From Corynebacterium zhongnanshanii (GTDB lineage Bacteria > Actinomycetota > Actinomycetes > Mycobacteriales > Mycobacteriaceae), in NCBI RefSeq assembly GCF_014490575.1, contig NZ_CP061033.1, forward strand, positions 310,001 to 374,000: a stretch of DNA of 64,000 nucleotides, written 5' to 3'. Positions within the stretch are counted from its first letter, which is position 1. Every line of letters starts with the position of its first letter. The notes beneath the pieces are model-generated. The model ran no database searches. It saw nothing but the letters and a program-made list of their open reading frames with translations, and had not been told where the DNA came from. Of this stretch, positions 8,021 through 17,729 are shown one piece after another. The translations under genes were made by a program, and so were the position numbers.

Positions 8021-9384
8021 AGGAACTCCTGCATTCGTGGGCGGATGCCAAGGACCACCAGCAGCGCGGCGAGGATGGTCATGATGACCACCACCATAGA
8101 GATGCGTGCTGCTGCCACACGGCCGCCGATCAGCACGTGCTGGAGGTCCTCTCGCGTAATGGAGATGAGGTTTTGGAGGTCCTCGTCCAGCGTGGTGAAG
8201 CTCTTCGGCCCCTCACCGGCCTCCTCGGCCATGGATACGCTGATGGCACGCTGGTAGTCGCCCTCGCGGATCTGCGCCACCATGGATGCGTGCGTGTGGT
8301 CCCACTGCCGCAGCGCTTCGCGGGCATTGTCGATGTGGGAGGGCATATCCACCTCGTCGCGCAGGTCGACGAGGGTCTTATCGATGGCGAGGATGCGTTC
8401 GGAGAACTTCTGTTGGGCCCGCTCGTCGTAGTCGCGCTGGATCAGCCCCAGGGCCTCCTGGGAGCGCGCCTGCTGCACCGAGATGCGCACCTGGGTGAGC
8501 TTCTCCAGCGGCTGGACGGAGCTCTGCACCGCCTGGGTGCCCTGGTACCAGACCACGGCGGAGGAGATGGTGGACCACAAAGTGGCGATGAGCATCAGGC
8601 TAAAGGCCAGGAACCAGCCGATGTTGATGCGTCGGTTGGTTTTGGCGGTGAGCCAGATCTGCGCCAGGAACAGCATCGCCACGGCGGCGAACAACCCGGT
8701 GAGGGGGAACCACATGGGAGCCACCAGGCGGTCCTGCTCCTTGGACAGAGTGCTGCTGGTGGTGGTGTACAGTTCCTCTGCCGCGGGCAGCATGGTGCGT
8801 TGCATGAGTGCAGAGGCCTGGGTGAGGTAGCTGGCTCCGATGGGGTTGAGCTGGCGGTCATTGGCCTCCGCCATGGCCACCAGGTGCATGTATTGGGGGA
8901 GGTTTTCCTGGATGGACAGGATCAGCTCCATCTCCCGGGACTCCACGTTGGTGATGCCGTGGCCGGCGCGGACGACGGCCCCGGAGGCGTCCGTGATGGC
9001 GTCGTCGAAGGTGGCTTTCGCGGCGGGGTTGGAGCCGGATTTCTGTAGAAATCCGGTGGTGATGGCCGAGTCGGCGACGGACAGTGAGTTGAAGAGCTCT
9101 TGGGCGTCGTTGGATAACGGTTCGGTGCGGGTGACCAGGCTATTCAGGCTCGTCTGGCGCGAGTCGGCGCTCAGTCCCACGGCGAGGCCCGCGGCGAGGA
9201 TCGCGACGACCAGGATGAAGGAGACGATGGTGAATTTGCCCGGTGTGGTGCGCGCGGAGGTGGCGGCACGGCGCAGGGACTCCACGAGCGGGGAGAGGGC
9301 GCCTTTGACGGAACGGCGATTGCTGGCTGTGACATCTTCTTCGTCCAGCCAGCGGTCCGCATGCAACGCCTGTAGAGGGGGCAT
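8017..9384 (-). CDS. glnX: Membrane sensor protein GlnX
   Basis: GlnX links extracytoplasmic GlnH to cytoplasmic PknG. The protein has about four membrane helices: one near residue 60, a central pair (LTGLFAAVAMLFLAQIWL and IGWFLAFSLMLIATLWSTI), and one at the C-terminus. Long extracytoplasmic helical loops lie between them. I place the start at ATG 9384 because TATAAT lies 7 nt upstream (9392-9397), which would give a leaderless mRNA. The longest frame begins at GTG 9423, but that would put the -10 box inside the coding region. It heads the glnX-glnH-pknG operon and is divergent from the ABC exporter. Start choice is less sure than gene identity. Confidence 0.85.
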   Translation of the reverse strand: MPPLQALHADRWLDEEDVTASNRRSVKGALSPLVESLRRAATSARTTPGKFTIVSFILVVAILAAGLAVGLSADSRQTSLNSLVTRTEPLSNDAQELFNSLSVADSAITTGFLQKSGSNPAAKATFDDAITDASGAVVRAGHGITNVESREMELILSIQENLPQYMHLVAMAEANDRQLNPIGASYLTQASALMQRTMLPAAEELYTTTSSTLSKEQDRLVAPMWFPLTGLFAAVAMLFLAQIWLTAKTNRRINIGWFLAFSLMLIATLWSTISSAVVWYQGTQAVQSSVQPLEKLTQVRISVQQARSQEALGLIQRDYDERAQQKFSERILAIDKTLVDLRDEVDMPSHIDNAREALRQWDHTHASMVAQIREGDYQRAISVSMAEEAGEGPKSFTTLDEDLQNLISITREDLQHVLIGGRVAAARISMVVVIMTILAALLVVLGIRPRMQEFL

Positions 9385-9391
9385 GTGCTGC

Positions 9392-9397
9392 ATTATA
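9392..9397 (-). promoter_or_regulatory. -10 box of glnX (leaderless)
   Basis: A perfect TATAAT on the minus strand lies 7 nt before ATG 9384. No good -35 is visible, which is common in this group. Confidence 0.55.
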
Positions 9398-9489
9398 TAC
9401 GGCTCATCTTTCACTCTGGTCACACTTGGGAAAACCGGGCTGCTGAATTGTGGGGAGTCCTGGAGAAGTTGTGAAGAGTTCTGAAAAAG

Positions 9490-9519
9490 TTGTGCCTAAC
9501 CTAATAACAAACCTATAAC
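9490..9519 (+). promoter_or_regulatory. Candidate promoter of the ABC exporter operon
   Basis: TTGTGC (9490-9495) and TATAAC (9514-9519) are separated by 18 bp in an AT-rich stretch of the divergent intergenic region. Confidence 0.45.
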
Positions 9520-9571
9520 TAAACTTTCGTTCCCCTATCCTGAGAGCCGAGAGTGTGGCACACTGGTGACC

Positions 9572-10648
9572 ATGATTACAGTGAGTTCCCTGTCCAAAAC
9601 CTATGGTGGTACGACAGTGGTGGACAACCTGGACTTTGAGGTCAAGCCCGGCATCGTGACCGGATTCCTTGGCCCCAACGGTGCCGGCAAGTCCACCACG
9701 ATGCGTATGATCGTAGGCCTTGACCAGCCAACTCAAGGCGAAGCCCTGATCGACGGAAAGCCCTACAGTGCCTACGACAAGCCGTTGCACAAGGTCGGCA
9801 CTCTGCTCGACGCCAAGTGGGTGCACCCCAACCGCTCCGCCCGCGCGCACCTGGAGTGGATCGCCGCCTCCAACGGCATCTCCCGTGCCCGCGTGGACGA
9901 GGTGCTGGCGATGGTGGGCCTCACGGAGGTTGCCAAGCGCAAGGCCGGAAAGTACTCCCTGGGTATGGGGCAGCGCCTCGGCCTGGCAGCGGCGATGCTG
10001 GGAGATCCCGAAGTGCTGATCCTGGACGAGCCCGTCAACGGCCTGGACCCCGAAGGTATCCGCTGGGTGCGCGACTTCGTCCGCGCCCTGGCCAAGGAGG
10101 GCCGCACGGTGCTGATCAGTTCGCACCTGCTCAGCGAGATGTCCATGACCGCCGACCACCTGGTGGTCATCGGTAAGGGAAAGATGGTGGCGAACACCAG
10201 CACCCATGACTTCACCAAGAACGCCTCCGAGGTGTCCACCGTGGTGCGCGCGGACGACCTCGACGCCCTGCGCACACTCCTCAGCGAGGAATCCGTCACC
10301 AGCGTGCCATTCACGGATGAGGAGGGCCGCCCTTCCCTGAAGGTGCCCGGCAAGAACAGTGACTGGATTGGCGAGCTCGCCTTCAGCGGTGGCATCCTGC
10401 TGCGCGAGTTGGCTGAAGTGCGCCCATCCCTGGAGGACGCATTCATGCGCATGACAGGCAACAGCGTGGAGTACCACGCGAGCAGCAACGGACAGGCCCC
10501 GCAGGCCCAGCCACAGCAAACACCACAACAGCAAGCCCAGCCCGAAGCCCCATCCCGACGGGGCTCCGGTGGCCGCCGTGGGGGAACGGGGTCGGTGCCG
10601 GCGTCGGAATTATTGAAGAAACACGGCAAGGAGGAGCCACGTGCTTAA
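9572..10648 (+). CDS. ABC transporter ATP-binding protein, drug-export type
   Basis: This is the cytoplasmic ATPase of a two-gene exporter of the DrrA/CcmA type. It shows Walker A GPNGAGKSTTM near residue 33, the signature region YSLGMGQRLGLAAAML (a variant of LSGGQ), Walker B VLILDEPVNGLDP and the H-loop ISSHLLSEM. After the NBD comes a C-terminal part of about 130 residues ending in a Gln/Pro/Ala-rich linker and a basic Gly/Arg tail, a longer tail than usual. ATG 9572 is preferred; GTG 9566 is two codons upstream. It overlaps the permease gene by 8 bp. Substrate unknown. Confidence 0.88.
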   Translation: MITVSSLSKTYGGTTVVDNLDFEVKPGIVTGFLGPNGAGKSTTMRMIVGLDQPTQGEALIDGKPYSAYDKPLHKVGTLLDAKWVHPNRSARAHLEWIAASNGISRARVDEVLAMVGLTEVAKRKAGKYSLGMGQRLGLAAAMLGDPEVLILDEPVNGLDPEGIRWVRDFVRALAKEGRTVLISSHLLSEMSMTADHLVVIGKGKMVANTSTHDFTKNASEVSTVVRADDLDALRTLLSEESVTSVPFTDEEGRPSLKVPGKNSDWIGELAFSGGILLRELAEVRPSLEDAFMRMTGNSVEYHASSNGQAPQAQPQQTPQQQAQPEAPSRRGSGGRRGGTGSVPASELLKKHGKEEPRA

Positions 10649-11465
10649 TGTCATGAAGGCGGAGTGGATCAAGCTGCGCAGTACCAAGGGCCTGTGGTGG
10701 ACCAGCGCGCTCATCATCTTTTTCTCTGTCGCGTTGGCCCTGCTGATGGGTCTCACAAGCGGCTGGACTCTGAAGGATAACGACGCATCCAGCGACCCTA
10801 TGGAGGCATTCGCCATTCTCGGCATGCTGCGGCCAAATGTGGCCCTGACCGGCCTGTCGACCTTCGGCGTGATGATCATCCTGATCCAGGGCGTGATGAC
10901 CGTGACCTCCGAATACGCGCATAGCACGCAGAAAATGTCCGTCCTGTCCACCCCGGCACGCTGGAAGCTGGCCGTGGCGAAGCTGGGCGTGTACGGCGCG
11001 ATCGCGGTGGTCGTGTCCTTCATCGCTGCGCTGCTGTCCATCCTGGGCATGGAGCTGACCTTCCGCACTCAAATTGATAACGACGCCCTGCTGGACCTCG
11101 TCGGCTTCTCCGCCGCGTATGTGTGGGGCTACATCGGCCGCACGGTGCTGTACGCGTTCCTCTCCGCGATGATCGCCATTGGCGTGGGCTACCTGATCCG
11201 CAACACTGCCGGCGCGATTGCTCTGCTGCTGCTGTGGAAGATGATCGTCGAAACTGTGGTGGTGGGGCTGATCCCGAAGGTGCGAGACGTGCTGCCTCAG
11301 TGGATGCCGTTTTCCCACATGGATAACTACGTGGCACGCATGCCTGTGGAGAAAGCGGTGTGGCACGACACCTTGGGTCAGACCGGCTCCGCGTTGTACT
11401 TCGCACTGTGGTGCGTGGTGATCTTTGCCGCTGGTGTGGTGGCGCTGAACAAGCGTGATGCTTAA
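10641..11465 (+). CDS. ABC-2 type transporter permease
   Basis: This 274-aa membrane partner of the preceding ATPase has about six hydrophobic helices and the ABC-2 topology, with a short amphipathic N-terminus (MLNVMKAEWIKLRSTKGLWW). The start is GTG 10641, with the strong ribosome-binding site AAGGAGGA 5-6 nt upstream, inside the end of the ATPase gene. The pair resembles exporters of hydrophobic compounds or bacteriocin-immunity systems; the substrate cannot be read from sequence. An MFS exporter starts within its last codons, so the three genes are probably one transcript. Confidence 0.85.
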   Translation: MLNVMKAEWIKLRSTKGLWWTSALIIFFSVALALLMGLTSGWTLKDNDASSDPMEAFAILGMLRPNVALTGLSTFGVMIILIQGVMTVTSEYAHSTQKMSVLSTPARWKLAVAKLGVYGAIAVVVSFIAALLSILGMELTFRTQIDNDALLDLVGFSAAYVWGYIGRTVLYAFLSAMIAIGVGYLIRNTAGAIALLLLWKMIVETVVVGLIPKVRDVLPQWMPFSHMDNYVARMPVEKAVWHDTLGQTGSALYFALWCVVIFAAGVVALNKRDA

Positions 11466-12753
11466 GCCCGCGCCGGGCGCGGGAGGTGAGCCGGGCGCTG
11501 GGGGTGCGTCCGCGCGGCTGTCGCTGATGCCGTTTGTGGGCTTGGCGTTGATCTTCGCCGCCGGGCCCCTGGGGACGGACATGTTCCTGCCGTCCGTTCC
11601 TGCAATCACGGCGGAGCTGCACACCGCTGCTACCACCACGCAGCTGGCGATTACCACGTTCATGATCGGGATGGGCGTGGGCCAGGTGCTGTTCGGCCCC
11701 GTCTCTGATTCATGGGGACGACGCCAACTTCTCATCAGCGGAACCCTTCTTGGTGTGCTGTCCAGCCTGGTGTGTTCGCTGGCTCCGAGCATCGAGATTC
11801 TGGTGACGGCCCGCCTGTTCCAAGGCATTGCCGGTGGCATTGGTGTGGTGCTGGTTCGCGCGATCATCACGGACCGGTCGAAGCCGTCGGAGGCGGCCAA
11901 GAGCTTTGCGGTGCTGATGGCGATCAATGGCGTGGCTCCGATTGTGGCCCCGTTGATCGGTGGTGTGCTGCATGAGGTTACGGGGTGGCGTGGCGTCTTC
12001 TGGGTTCTGACGGCGGTGGCCGTAGTGCAGCTGGGGGTTGCCGTGCGTAACCCGGAGAGCCTCGACGCCAGCGCGCGCAGTGAGGGGCGCGTGCTGTCTA
12101 CCTACCGCAGGATGGGCACGCTCCTGAAGATCCCTGAGTTCGCGGGGCATGTGCTGATTTTCGGTTTCGGCTTCGGCACGATGTTCGCCTTTATTGCGGG
12201 GTCCTCGGTGGTGTTTCAGTCTCAACTGGGGCTGTCGCCGGTGGCGTATTCGGTGGCTTTTGCTGTGAACGCGAGCGCGCTGATTGTGATGTCCGTGGTG
12301 AACGTGCGGCTGGCCGGTGTGGTGGATCCGCGGACTCTGCAAAAGTGGGGTGTGGTGCTGCTCGCGCTGGGCGCTGTGGCGTTGTTGGTGGTTGCGGTGT
12401 TCGTGGTGCCGCATGTGCCGGGCGCTGCGGGTGCTGCAGCCGAGGGTGCTGAGGCTGCTGCGCCGCTGTGGTTGGTGGTTGTCTGCCTGTTGTGCACCAT
12501 CACCACGACCGCGGGCAATGGGCTGATGATGGCGAACACCACGGTGTTGGCGCAGGGGATTGCTGCGCGTTATGCCGGCGCGGGATCGGCACTGTTGGGG
12601 GCGGTTCAGTTCCTGGTGGCCGGCCTGGTGAGCCCTATGACGGCGATGGGGGAGGACAAGCTGATGATGCTTGCGCTCACGATGTGCGCCTCGGCAGTGG
12701 TGGCTCACTGCGGTAATGCGCTGGTGGTGTTCGGGCGCCGCCGCGCGGCCTAG
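11458..12753 (+). CDS. Bcr/CflA family MFS multidrug exporter
   Basis: This 431-aa major facilitator has twelve hydrophobic helices. The N-terminal half has GPLGTDMFLPSVPAI, typical of the Bcr/CflA subfamily, and the MFS loop motif GQVLFGPVSDSWGRRQLL between helices 2 and 3. Such proteins are proton-driven drug exporters. GTG 11455 is one codon upstream of the chosen ATG; both lie inside the ABC permease end, so translation is coupled. The stop codon overlaps that of the convergent MarR gene by 4 bp. Confidence 0.85.
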   Translation: MLKPAPGAGGEPGAGGASARLSLMPFVGLALIFAAGPLGTDMFLPSVPAITAELHTAATTTQLAITTFMIGMGVGQVLFGPVSDSWGRRQLLISGTLLGVLSSLVCSLAPSIEILVTARLFQGIAGGIGVVLVRAIITDRSKPSEAAKSFAVLMAINGVAPIVAPLIGGVLHEVTGWRGVFWVLTAVAVVQLGVAVRNPESLDASARSEGRVLSTYRRMGTLLKIPEFAGHVLIFGFGFGTMFAFIAGSSVVFQSQLGLSPVAYSVAFAVNASALIVMSVVNVRLAGVVDPRTLQKWGVVLLALGAVALLVVAVFVVPHVPGAAGAAAEGAEAAAPLWLVVVCLLCTITTTAGNGLMMANTTVLAQGIAARYAGAGSALLGAVQFLVAGLVSPMTAMGEDKLMMLALTMCASAVVAHCGNALVVFGRRRAA

Positions 12754-13322
12754 GCCTCGTGGGAGCGCTGGATGTCGTCGATGAGGGATTCGGCGGCAAT
12801 GGACAGGTTGCGCAGCGCGGGCACACCTCGGCGGAGCTTCGCGACGTCCCGGGCGTCCATGCGGCGGGTGGCGCGCGCAATGAGCAGTGCCCATTCGTCG
12901 GTAATGGAGTTCATCATCTCGATGCCGTCGTCGGTGAGGTACAGGTTCTGGGCCCGCTTGTCCTGGTCGTTGGCCTTGCGTTTGACGAAGCCGCCGTTAA
13001 TGAGACGCCGCACTGTTGCGGAGACGTTGGAGGCGCGGAGGAAACGCAGGCGTGCGATGTCTGACACGCCACAGCCGGGGTGCTGGCCGATGAACTGCAG
13101 GACCTCGATTTCGGATTGTGAGATGGAGAGCTTCTGGTTGGGGCGTTCCATGAGGCGGCGGATGCCGGAGAGGAAGTCGTAGACGCTGGACGCGATCTCG
13201 GCGACGTCGATCTCGGGGAGCATTTCGGGGGCGCGATGACCGCGGATGCGGGAGCTGTACGTGTCCCGATGGGACGCGTCGAAGTCGTTGAGGGTGCTGA
13301 AATCATCGCGTTCGTTGGTCAT
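12750..13322 (-). CDS. MarR family transcriptional regulator
   Basis: This 190-aa regulator has a winged helix in the middle and C-terminal part (LSISQSEIEVLQFIGQHPGCGVSDIARL, then RASNVSATVRRLINGGFVKRKANDQDKRAQNLYLTDDG). It is longer than most MarR proteins because of a polar N-terminus of about 50 residues. It sits tail to tail with the MFS exporter, so it may control the exporter operon, itself, or both. A 12-bp perfect palindrome lies 57 bp upstream of its start. Ligand and target are unknown. Confidence 0.85.
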   Translation of the reverse strand: MTNERDDFSTLNDFDASHRDTYSSRIRGHRAPEMLPEIDVAEIASSVYDFLSGIRRLMERPNQKLSISQSEIEVLQFIGQHPGCGVSDIARLRFLRASNVSATVRRLINGGFVKRKANDQDKRAQNLYLTDDGIEMMNSITDEWALLIARATRRMDARDVAKLRRGVPALRNLSIAAESLIDDIQRSHEA

Positions 13323-13378
13323 CTGCCGTCACTTCCTTTTAGTGGGTGTTTCTATTACAGCCATAATGGTGTCTTCGT

Positions 13379-13390
13379 TATGTGCACATA
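13379..13390. promoter_or_regulatory. Palindrome upstream of marR gene, possible operator
   Basis: TATGTGCACATA is a perfect 12-bp palindrome in the AT-rich 192-bp gap before the MarR gene. A role as autoregulatory operator is inference. Confidence 0.35.
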
Positions 13391-13514
13391 GTACTGCAGA
13401 CAGCACCATTGTTTGTGCGGGTACGTAAAACTTTTGGCTTATCTTAAGTTTTTCTTTTTTAACGTAAAGAGTGGTTCCCGTGTAACGCTCCTGATCATTC
13501 CTTAGCGCAGGTCC

Positions 13515-15044
13515 TTATTGCAGGGCACTGGTGAGGCGGCACAGATTGTCCACATACTGCTTGTACCAGGGGCGCGTGTTCCATTCCTCGGCGGTCAGCA
13601 GGGTGGATTTATCCTTGTAGTCCTGTGCCAGCTCATTGAGCGACTCAAGCATCGCGCCGTCGCCCACCATGAGGCTGCACTCGTAGTTCAGCCAGAAGCT
13701 GCGCATATCCATATTGGAGCTGCCCATCACCGCCACTTCCTCGTCGGCGATGAGGAACTTGGAATGCAGCACATACGGGGCGGGGTAGAGGTACATCTTC
13801 ACTCCCGCGTCCAGGAGCTCTTGGTAGTAGGAGGCCTGGGCATGCCCCACCATTTTCTGGTCGGACTTCTCGGAGACGTACAGCTCCACGGTCACTCCGC
13901 GGTAACACGCGGTGGTCACGGCCTCCAGGAGGGACTCGTCGGGGATGAAGTAGGGGCTCACGATCCGCAAGGACTTCTTGGCGTGGTGGATCAGGGAGTT
14001 AAACAGCCGCAGGTTCGGTTCGGTGGTGAACCCCGGCCCGGAAGGCACCACCTGCATGACGTCTGTGCCCACGTCGCTGTTGTCATCCTCCAGCCAGGTG
14101 GTCAGTTCGCCCGGCGTCATGAAGTCCAGGGTTTCTCCGGATTCCGTGTACCAGTCCACGGCGAAGACGGAGTTGATGGAGGAGACCACCGGGCCGGTGA
14201 TTTCCGCCATGACGTCCACCCACTGGCGGCCCACCTTGTGGTTCTTCTTGTTCTGGTACTCGGGCTCCACGAGATTCTGGGATCCCATGAAGGCCCACGT
14301 GCCGTCGACGATGACCAGCTTGCGGTGGTTGCGCAGGTCGGGGCGCCGGAAGCGCCAGCGCCAGGGCTTGAGCGGAAGCATGACTTCGTACTGCACGCCC
14401 ATGCGTTCTAGTCGCTTGCCGAGCTTCTTGTTGCCGGGGTACTTGTGGGCGCCGATGTGGTCCCACAGGAAGCGCACATCCACGCCGCGTTTCGCGGCGC
14501 GCTCCATGGCGTCGAAGAAGGGTGCGGTGGTGCTGTCGTAGGCGGCGATGTACATCTCCACGTTGACGAAGTACTTGGCCTTGTCGATGGCGGCGGCCAT
14601 GGCCTTGATGGATTCCCGGTAGTCGCTGTGCAGCGCCACCATGCTTCCGGCCACGGGCGGCAGTGCCGTGAGCTCACGGTTCAGTGCCACCAGGCTTTGG
14701 ATTTCCCTGGACAGCACCATGTTTTTCGGGGTCTCCGGCTCCTCGGCAGACATGGTCCGGATCAGCTCGTTCGCCCGATTCTGGATCGTGTGGCGCCGAC
14801 GGTTGATGTAGGGCGAGCCCATCAGGAAGTACAGAAGCAGGCCGATGAACGGCAGCAGGAAGATCGCGAGCAGCCAGGCCATGGCGCTGCTGGGGCGCCT
14901 GTCCTTGGGCACCCAGCCCAGCGCGATGAACTTCAAAGTGTAGTCGGCGATGACGATCAGGTACTGCCACCATTCCATGTCGCGCAGGACTGTCTGCACG
15001 CTCCCGGAGAGCAGCTGATAGAACTCGACGATGATCGGATCCAT
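13515..15044 (-). CDS. cls: Cardiolipin synthase
   Basis: Cls joins two phosphatidylglycerol molecules, or PG with another phospholipid, to make cardiolipin at the membrane. The 509-aa protein has two N-terminal membrane helices (YLIVIADYTLKFIALGWV and AWLLAIFLLPFIGLLLYFLMG). Two phospholipase-D motifs follow: HRKLVIVDGTWAFMGSQN in the middle and HSKFLIADEEVAVMGSSN near the C-terminus, both with intact HxKxxxxD. The start is ATG 15044. It is downstream of xthA on the same strand. Complete. Confidence 0.95.
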   Translation of the reverse strand: MDPIIVEFYQLLSGSVQTVLRDMEWWQYLIVIADYTLKFIALGWVPKDRRPSSAMAWLLAIFLLPFIGLLLYFLMGSPYINRRRHTIQNRANELIRTMSAEEPETPKNMVLSREIQSLVALNRELTALPPVAGSMVALHSDYRESIKAMAAAIDKAKYFVNVEMYIAAYDSTTAPFFDAMERAAKRGVDVRFLWDHIGAHKYPGNKKLGKRLERMGVQYEVMLPLKPWRWRFRRPDLRNHRKLVIVDGTWAFMGSQNLVEPEYQNKKNHKVGRQWVDVMAEITGPVVSSINSVFAVDWYTESGETLDFMTPGELTTWLEDDNSDVGTDVMQVVPSGPGFTTEPNLRLFNSLIHHAKKSLRIVSPYFIPDESLLEAVTTACYRGVTVELYVSEKSDQKMVGHAQASYYQELLDAGVKMYLYPAPYVLHSKFLIADEEVAVMGSSNMDMRSFWLNYECSLMVGDGAMLESLNELAQDYKDKSTLLTAEEWNTRPWYKQYVDNLCRLTSALQ

Positions 15045-15084
15045 GGTGCGGCCTTTGTGTGCTTATACGTAGAGGTTGGTGTGT

Positions 15085-15885
15085 TTAGGGCAGGGTGTAG
15101 TCCACGATCACGGGAGCGTGGTCGCTAGCGCCCTTGCCGGTGCGCTCGTCGCGGTCCACGCGGGCATCCGTGGCGGTCACGCCTCTGGCGTAGTGGAGGT
15201 CGATGCGCATGCCTTCGTTCTTCTGGAATCGCAGAGCCTGGTAGTCCCAGTATGTGTACTGGTCCTGGATCAGCTCGGTGGCCTGGGTCATGCCGGCGCG
15301 TTCCAGCTCGTCCAGGGCCGTACGTTCTCTGGGGGTGACGTGCGTTTTCCCGTCGAAGAAGCTGCGGTCCCACACGTCCTTGTCCCGTGGGGCGATGTTG
15401 TAGTCACCCACCAGGATGAGCCGGTCGGCACCCCCATCCGCGGCGTCCTTGCCGGCGTAGCCCGCCAGGGCCTTCAGCCACCGTAGTTTGTAGGAATAGT
15501 GGGGGTCGGAGATCGCCCGGCCGTTCGGCACGTAGAGGCTCCACACCTCCACGCCATCGCCGTCGCCAGCGCCGCCGCCCACGGTCGCCCCGATCGCGCG
15601 TGCCTCCAGGGCCTGTTCGGCAGTCAGGTCCTTGTTGAACCCGGGCTGCCCAAACTCCGTCTTCACATTCTTAAGCCCAATGCGGGACAGTATCGCCACG
15701 CCATTGAAGGAATGCAGTCCGAAGTGCGCCTGTTCGTAGCCGGTATCTGTGAAGTCGGGGAACTGGGCGTCGGTACGTTTCGTTTCCTGCAGGCACAGGA
15801 CATCAACGTCGGCGCGTTGAAGGAACGCCCGCACACGTTCTTCGCGCGTGCGGACGGAGTTGATATTCCACGTGGCGATTCGCAT
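15085..15885 (-). CDS. xthA: Exodeoxyribonuclease III
   Basis: This 266-aa member of the endonuclease/exonuclease/phosphatase superfamily repairs abasic sites and 3' blocks. Visible motifs are WNINSVRTREERV at the N-terminus, LCLQETK carrying the metal-binding Glu, GDYNIAPRDKDVWD and the C-terminal GASDHAPVIVDY. The start is ATG 15885; TAGGCT (15893-15898) lies 7 nt upstream, so the mRNA is probably leaderless and the gene has its own promoter although it follows the GNAT gene. Confidence 0.94.
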   Translation of the reverse strand: MRIATWNINSVRTREERVRAFLQRADVDVLCLQETKRTDAQFPDFTDTGYEQAHFGLHSFNGVAILSRIGLKNVKTEFGQPGFNKDLTAEQALEARAIGATVGGGAGDGDGVEVWSLYVPNGRAISDPHYSYKLRWLKALAGYAGKDAADGGADRLILVGDYNIAPRDKDVWDRSFFDGKTHVTPRERTALDELERAGMTQATELIQDQYTYWDYQALRFQKNEGMRIDLHYARGVTATDARVDRDERTGKGASDHAPVIVDYTLP

Positions 15886-15895
15886 GCGTCCCAGC

Positions 15896-16960
15896 CTACT
15901 TCCCAGGGTGCACAGTCAACGAACGATGCCGGTGATGCTCGGAGAACCCCAGCCGGTGATAGAGCGCCCGGCCTGCGATGTTGCTGGCGATGACGTCCAG
16001 GTATGCGGCGTGAGCGCCATGTTTCGCGCCCCAGGTGAGCATCGCCGCGCCCATTGCCGACGCCAACCCTCGACGACGAAAGCCTTCCGCCACCTCCACG
16101 GCCGAAAAACCGAGCCAGTTGCGAGAACCGCCCTCGGTGATGGTGCCACGTGTGATGGCGGCGAGGTGCCCATCGACGTAGAGGGAGGCGAAGCACATCT
16201 GGCCGTCGATCTTTTCGGTGAGTAGCCGCAGTGCCTTTTCCGGTAGGGGTTTGCCGCGGAAGTGGTACATGGACAGCCACTCGGGGGTGGGGTGGTCGTC
16301 TAGGCGGAGGTCCAGAGTGCTGCGGGCGAAGAGTTCCAGCTCGGGGGCCACGTCGTCGAGGTCGTCCAGCTCGCGGGTCATGACGATGATCTCGGGGCCC
16401 CGCTCGCCGGGCAGGGATTCGGCGGTGCGGCCGATCCGGTCGGGGAGGAGCAGCATGGTGGGCAGGTTGTGCTCCTGGTAGAAGGCGGTGATCTCCTCGA
16501 GAGGCACGGGCTGCACTCCCGCATTGGGGCCGATGGGGACGGCGGAGTTGGAGCGTTCGGTGATGCCGTCGCCGGCGCGGGCGAGCCAGTGGCCGATCAT
16601 GGTGTTCTGGATTCCGGGGAAGGCCGCGGCGGTGGCGGCTTCCACGGCGCGGATGTCGGAGTTGCGCACGGGCGCGGCGGAGAGGGTTTTGAGCACCACG
16701 ACGCTGCTCGCATCCAGGGTGAGCTGGGTGCGCTGCGCGCTGTCGATGACCAGCGGGTCGACACTGCGGATCACGCCGATTACATCGGTGGCTTTGCCGG
16801 CGTGTTCGCCGTCGGTGAGCAGATAGCGCACGATCGCGCGGGTGCCGGGGTGCACGCTCACGGGGTCGGTTCTGCGAGAGAGAGGAAAGGGGATGCCGTC
16901 CACCCGGCGTGCGCCGGAGGCGGCGGAGGCAATCTCGCCCAGGTGGATGTGCTCACTCAT
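15896..16960 (-). CDS. GNAT family N-acetyltransferase with N-terminal extension
   Basis: This 354-aa protein carries a C-terminal GNAT domain. The acetyl-CoA binding motif is [21 protein letters not shown], with [19 protein letters not shown] following. About 230 residues in front contain a small beta-rich region ([13 protein letters not shown]...) and a second, weak acyltransferase-like half. Substrate unknown. I use ATG 16960 (MSEHIHLG) rather than a codon 24 nt upstream, because it overlaps the def stop by 8 bp in a typical coupled arrangement. The def-GNAT-xthA order is conserved in corynebacteria as I recall it. Confidence 0.82.
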   Translation of the reverse strand: MSEHIHLGEIASAASGARRVDGIPFPLSRRTDPVSVHPGTRAIVRYLLTDGEHAGKATDVIGVIRSVDPLVIDSAQRTQLTLDASSVVVLKTLSAAPVRNSDIRAVEAATAAAFPGIQNTMIGHWLARAGDGITERSNSAVPIGPNAGVQPVPLEEITAFYQEHNLPTMLLLPDRIGRTAESLPGERGPEIIVMTRELDDLDDVAPELELFARSTLDLRLDDHPTPEWLSMYHFRGKPLPEKALRLLTEKIDGQMCFASLYVDGHLAAITRGTITEGGSRNWLGFSAVEVAEGFRRRGLASAMGAAMLTWGAKHGAHAAYLDVIASNIAGRALYHRLGFSEHHRHRSLTVHPGK

Positions 16961-17654
16961 GCTGGCTGGTGGTGTCCAGGTCATCCAGGCCGCTCAGGCT
17001 GTCCACGTCATCCAGGTCGTCATGCCCGAAGGGATCCTTGTCCACGCCGGGCGTCCACGTGTTCCCACCGGAGGTCCACTTCTCGGCCTTGATGGCTTTC
17101 TTGGCCTGGCGCTTGTAGCGTCCGATCAGCATGTCGGTGTATAGGAACCCGTCGAGGTGCCCCACCTCGTGTTGGAGGCAGCGCGCGAAGAAGCCGTAGC
17201 CTTCGATAGAGATTTCCTGTCCGTGTTCGTCCAGTCCGGTCACGCGCGCCCAGTTGGCGCGGCCGGTGGGGAAGGAGTAGCCGGGGACGGAGAGGCAGCC
17301 TTCGTCGTCGTCCTCGTCGTGCGGCATGGTTTCGGGGATGGTGGAGGTTTCCAGCTGGGGGTTGATCACGCAGCCGCGGCGCATGGGGCCGCCGTTGGCG
17401 TCGATCTGTTCCTGGCTGAGGGTGGTGCCGTCGGGCCCTTCGATGTCCGGGCAATTGTAGACGAAGAAGCGCTTGTTGACGCCGACTTGGTTGGCGGCGA
17501 GCCCCACGCCGTGGGCTCGATCCATGGTTTCGTACATGTCGTTAATGAGGGTGGCGAGCTGCTCGTCTGGTTCCTGCCCCGGCTGTAGGTCGACGGGTTC
17601 GGTGGGATTGTGGAGGACGGGGTCACCGGCGATGACGATGGGCATGATTGACAT
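16953..17654 (-). CDS. def: Peptide deformylase
   Basis: Def removes the formyl group from nascent proteins. At 233 aa it is longer than the usual 170-200 aa, mainly through an insertion in the middle and a C-terminal acidic tail ([16 protein letters not shown]). All three motifs are intact: [18 protein letters not shown] with the metal Cys, and QHEVGHLDG with the HExxH histidines and Glu. The start is ATG 17654. TACACT (17662-17667) lies 7 nt upstream, so it is probably leaderless; the alternative MPIV start is three codons downstream. Confidence 0.94.
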   Translation of the reverse strand: MSIMPIVIAGDPVLHNPTEPVDLQPGQEPDEQLATLINDMYETMDRAHGVGLAANQVGVNKRFFVYNCPDIEGPDGTTLSQEQIDANGGPMRRGCVINPQLETSTIPETMPHDEDDDEGCLSVPGYSFPTGRANWARVTGLDEHGQEISIEGYGFFARCLQHEVGHLDGFLYTDMLIGRYKRQAKKAIKAEKWTSGGNTWTPGVDKDPFGHDDLDDVDSLSGLDDLDTTSQHE

Positions 17655-17729
17655 GGGCTCTAGTGTAGCTGTGTGCCGTGACGCTGTGTGCGCCTGCCGC
17701 GGCTGCGGGCTGCTCTACAATGGGGACTC

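Noticed and set aside
9384-9423. GTG 9423 as start of glnX
   Set aside because: It would include a perfect TATAAT inside the coding region, and no ribosome-binding site precedes it.
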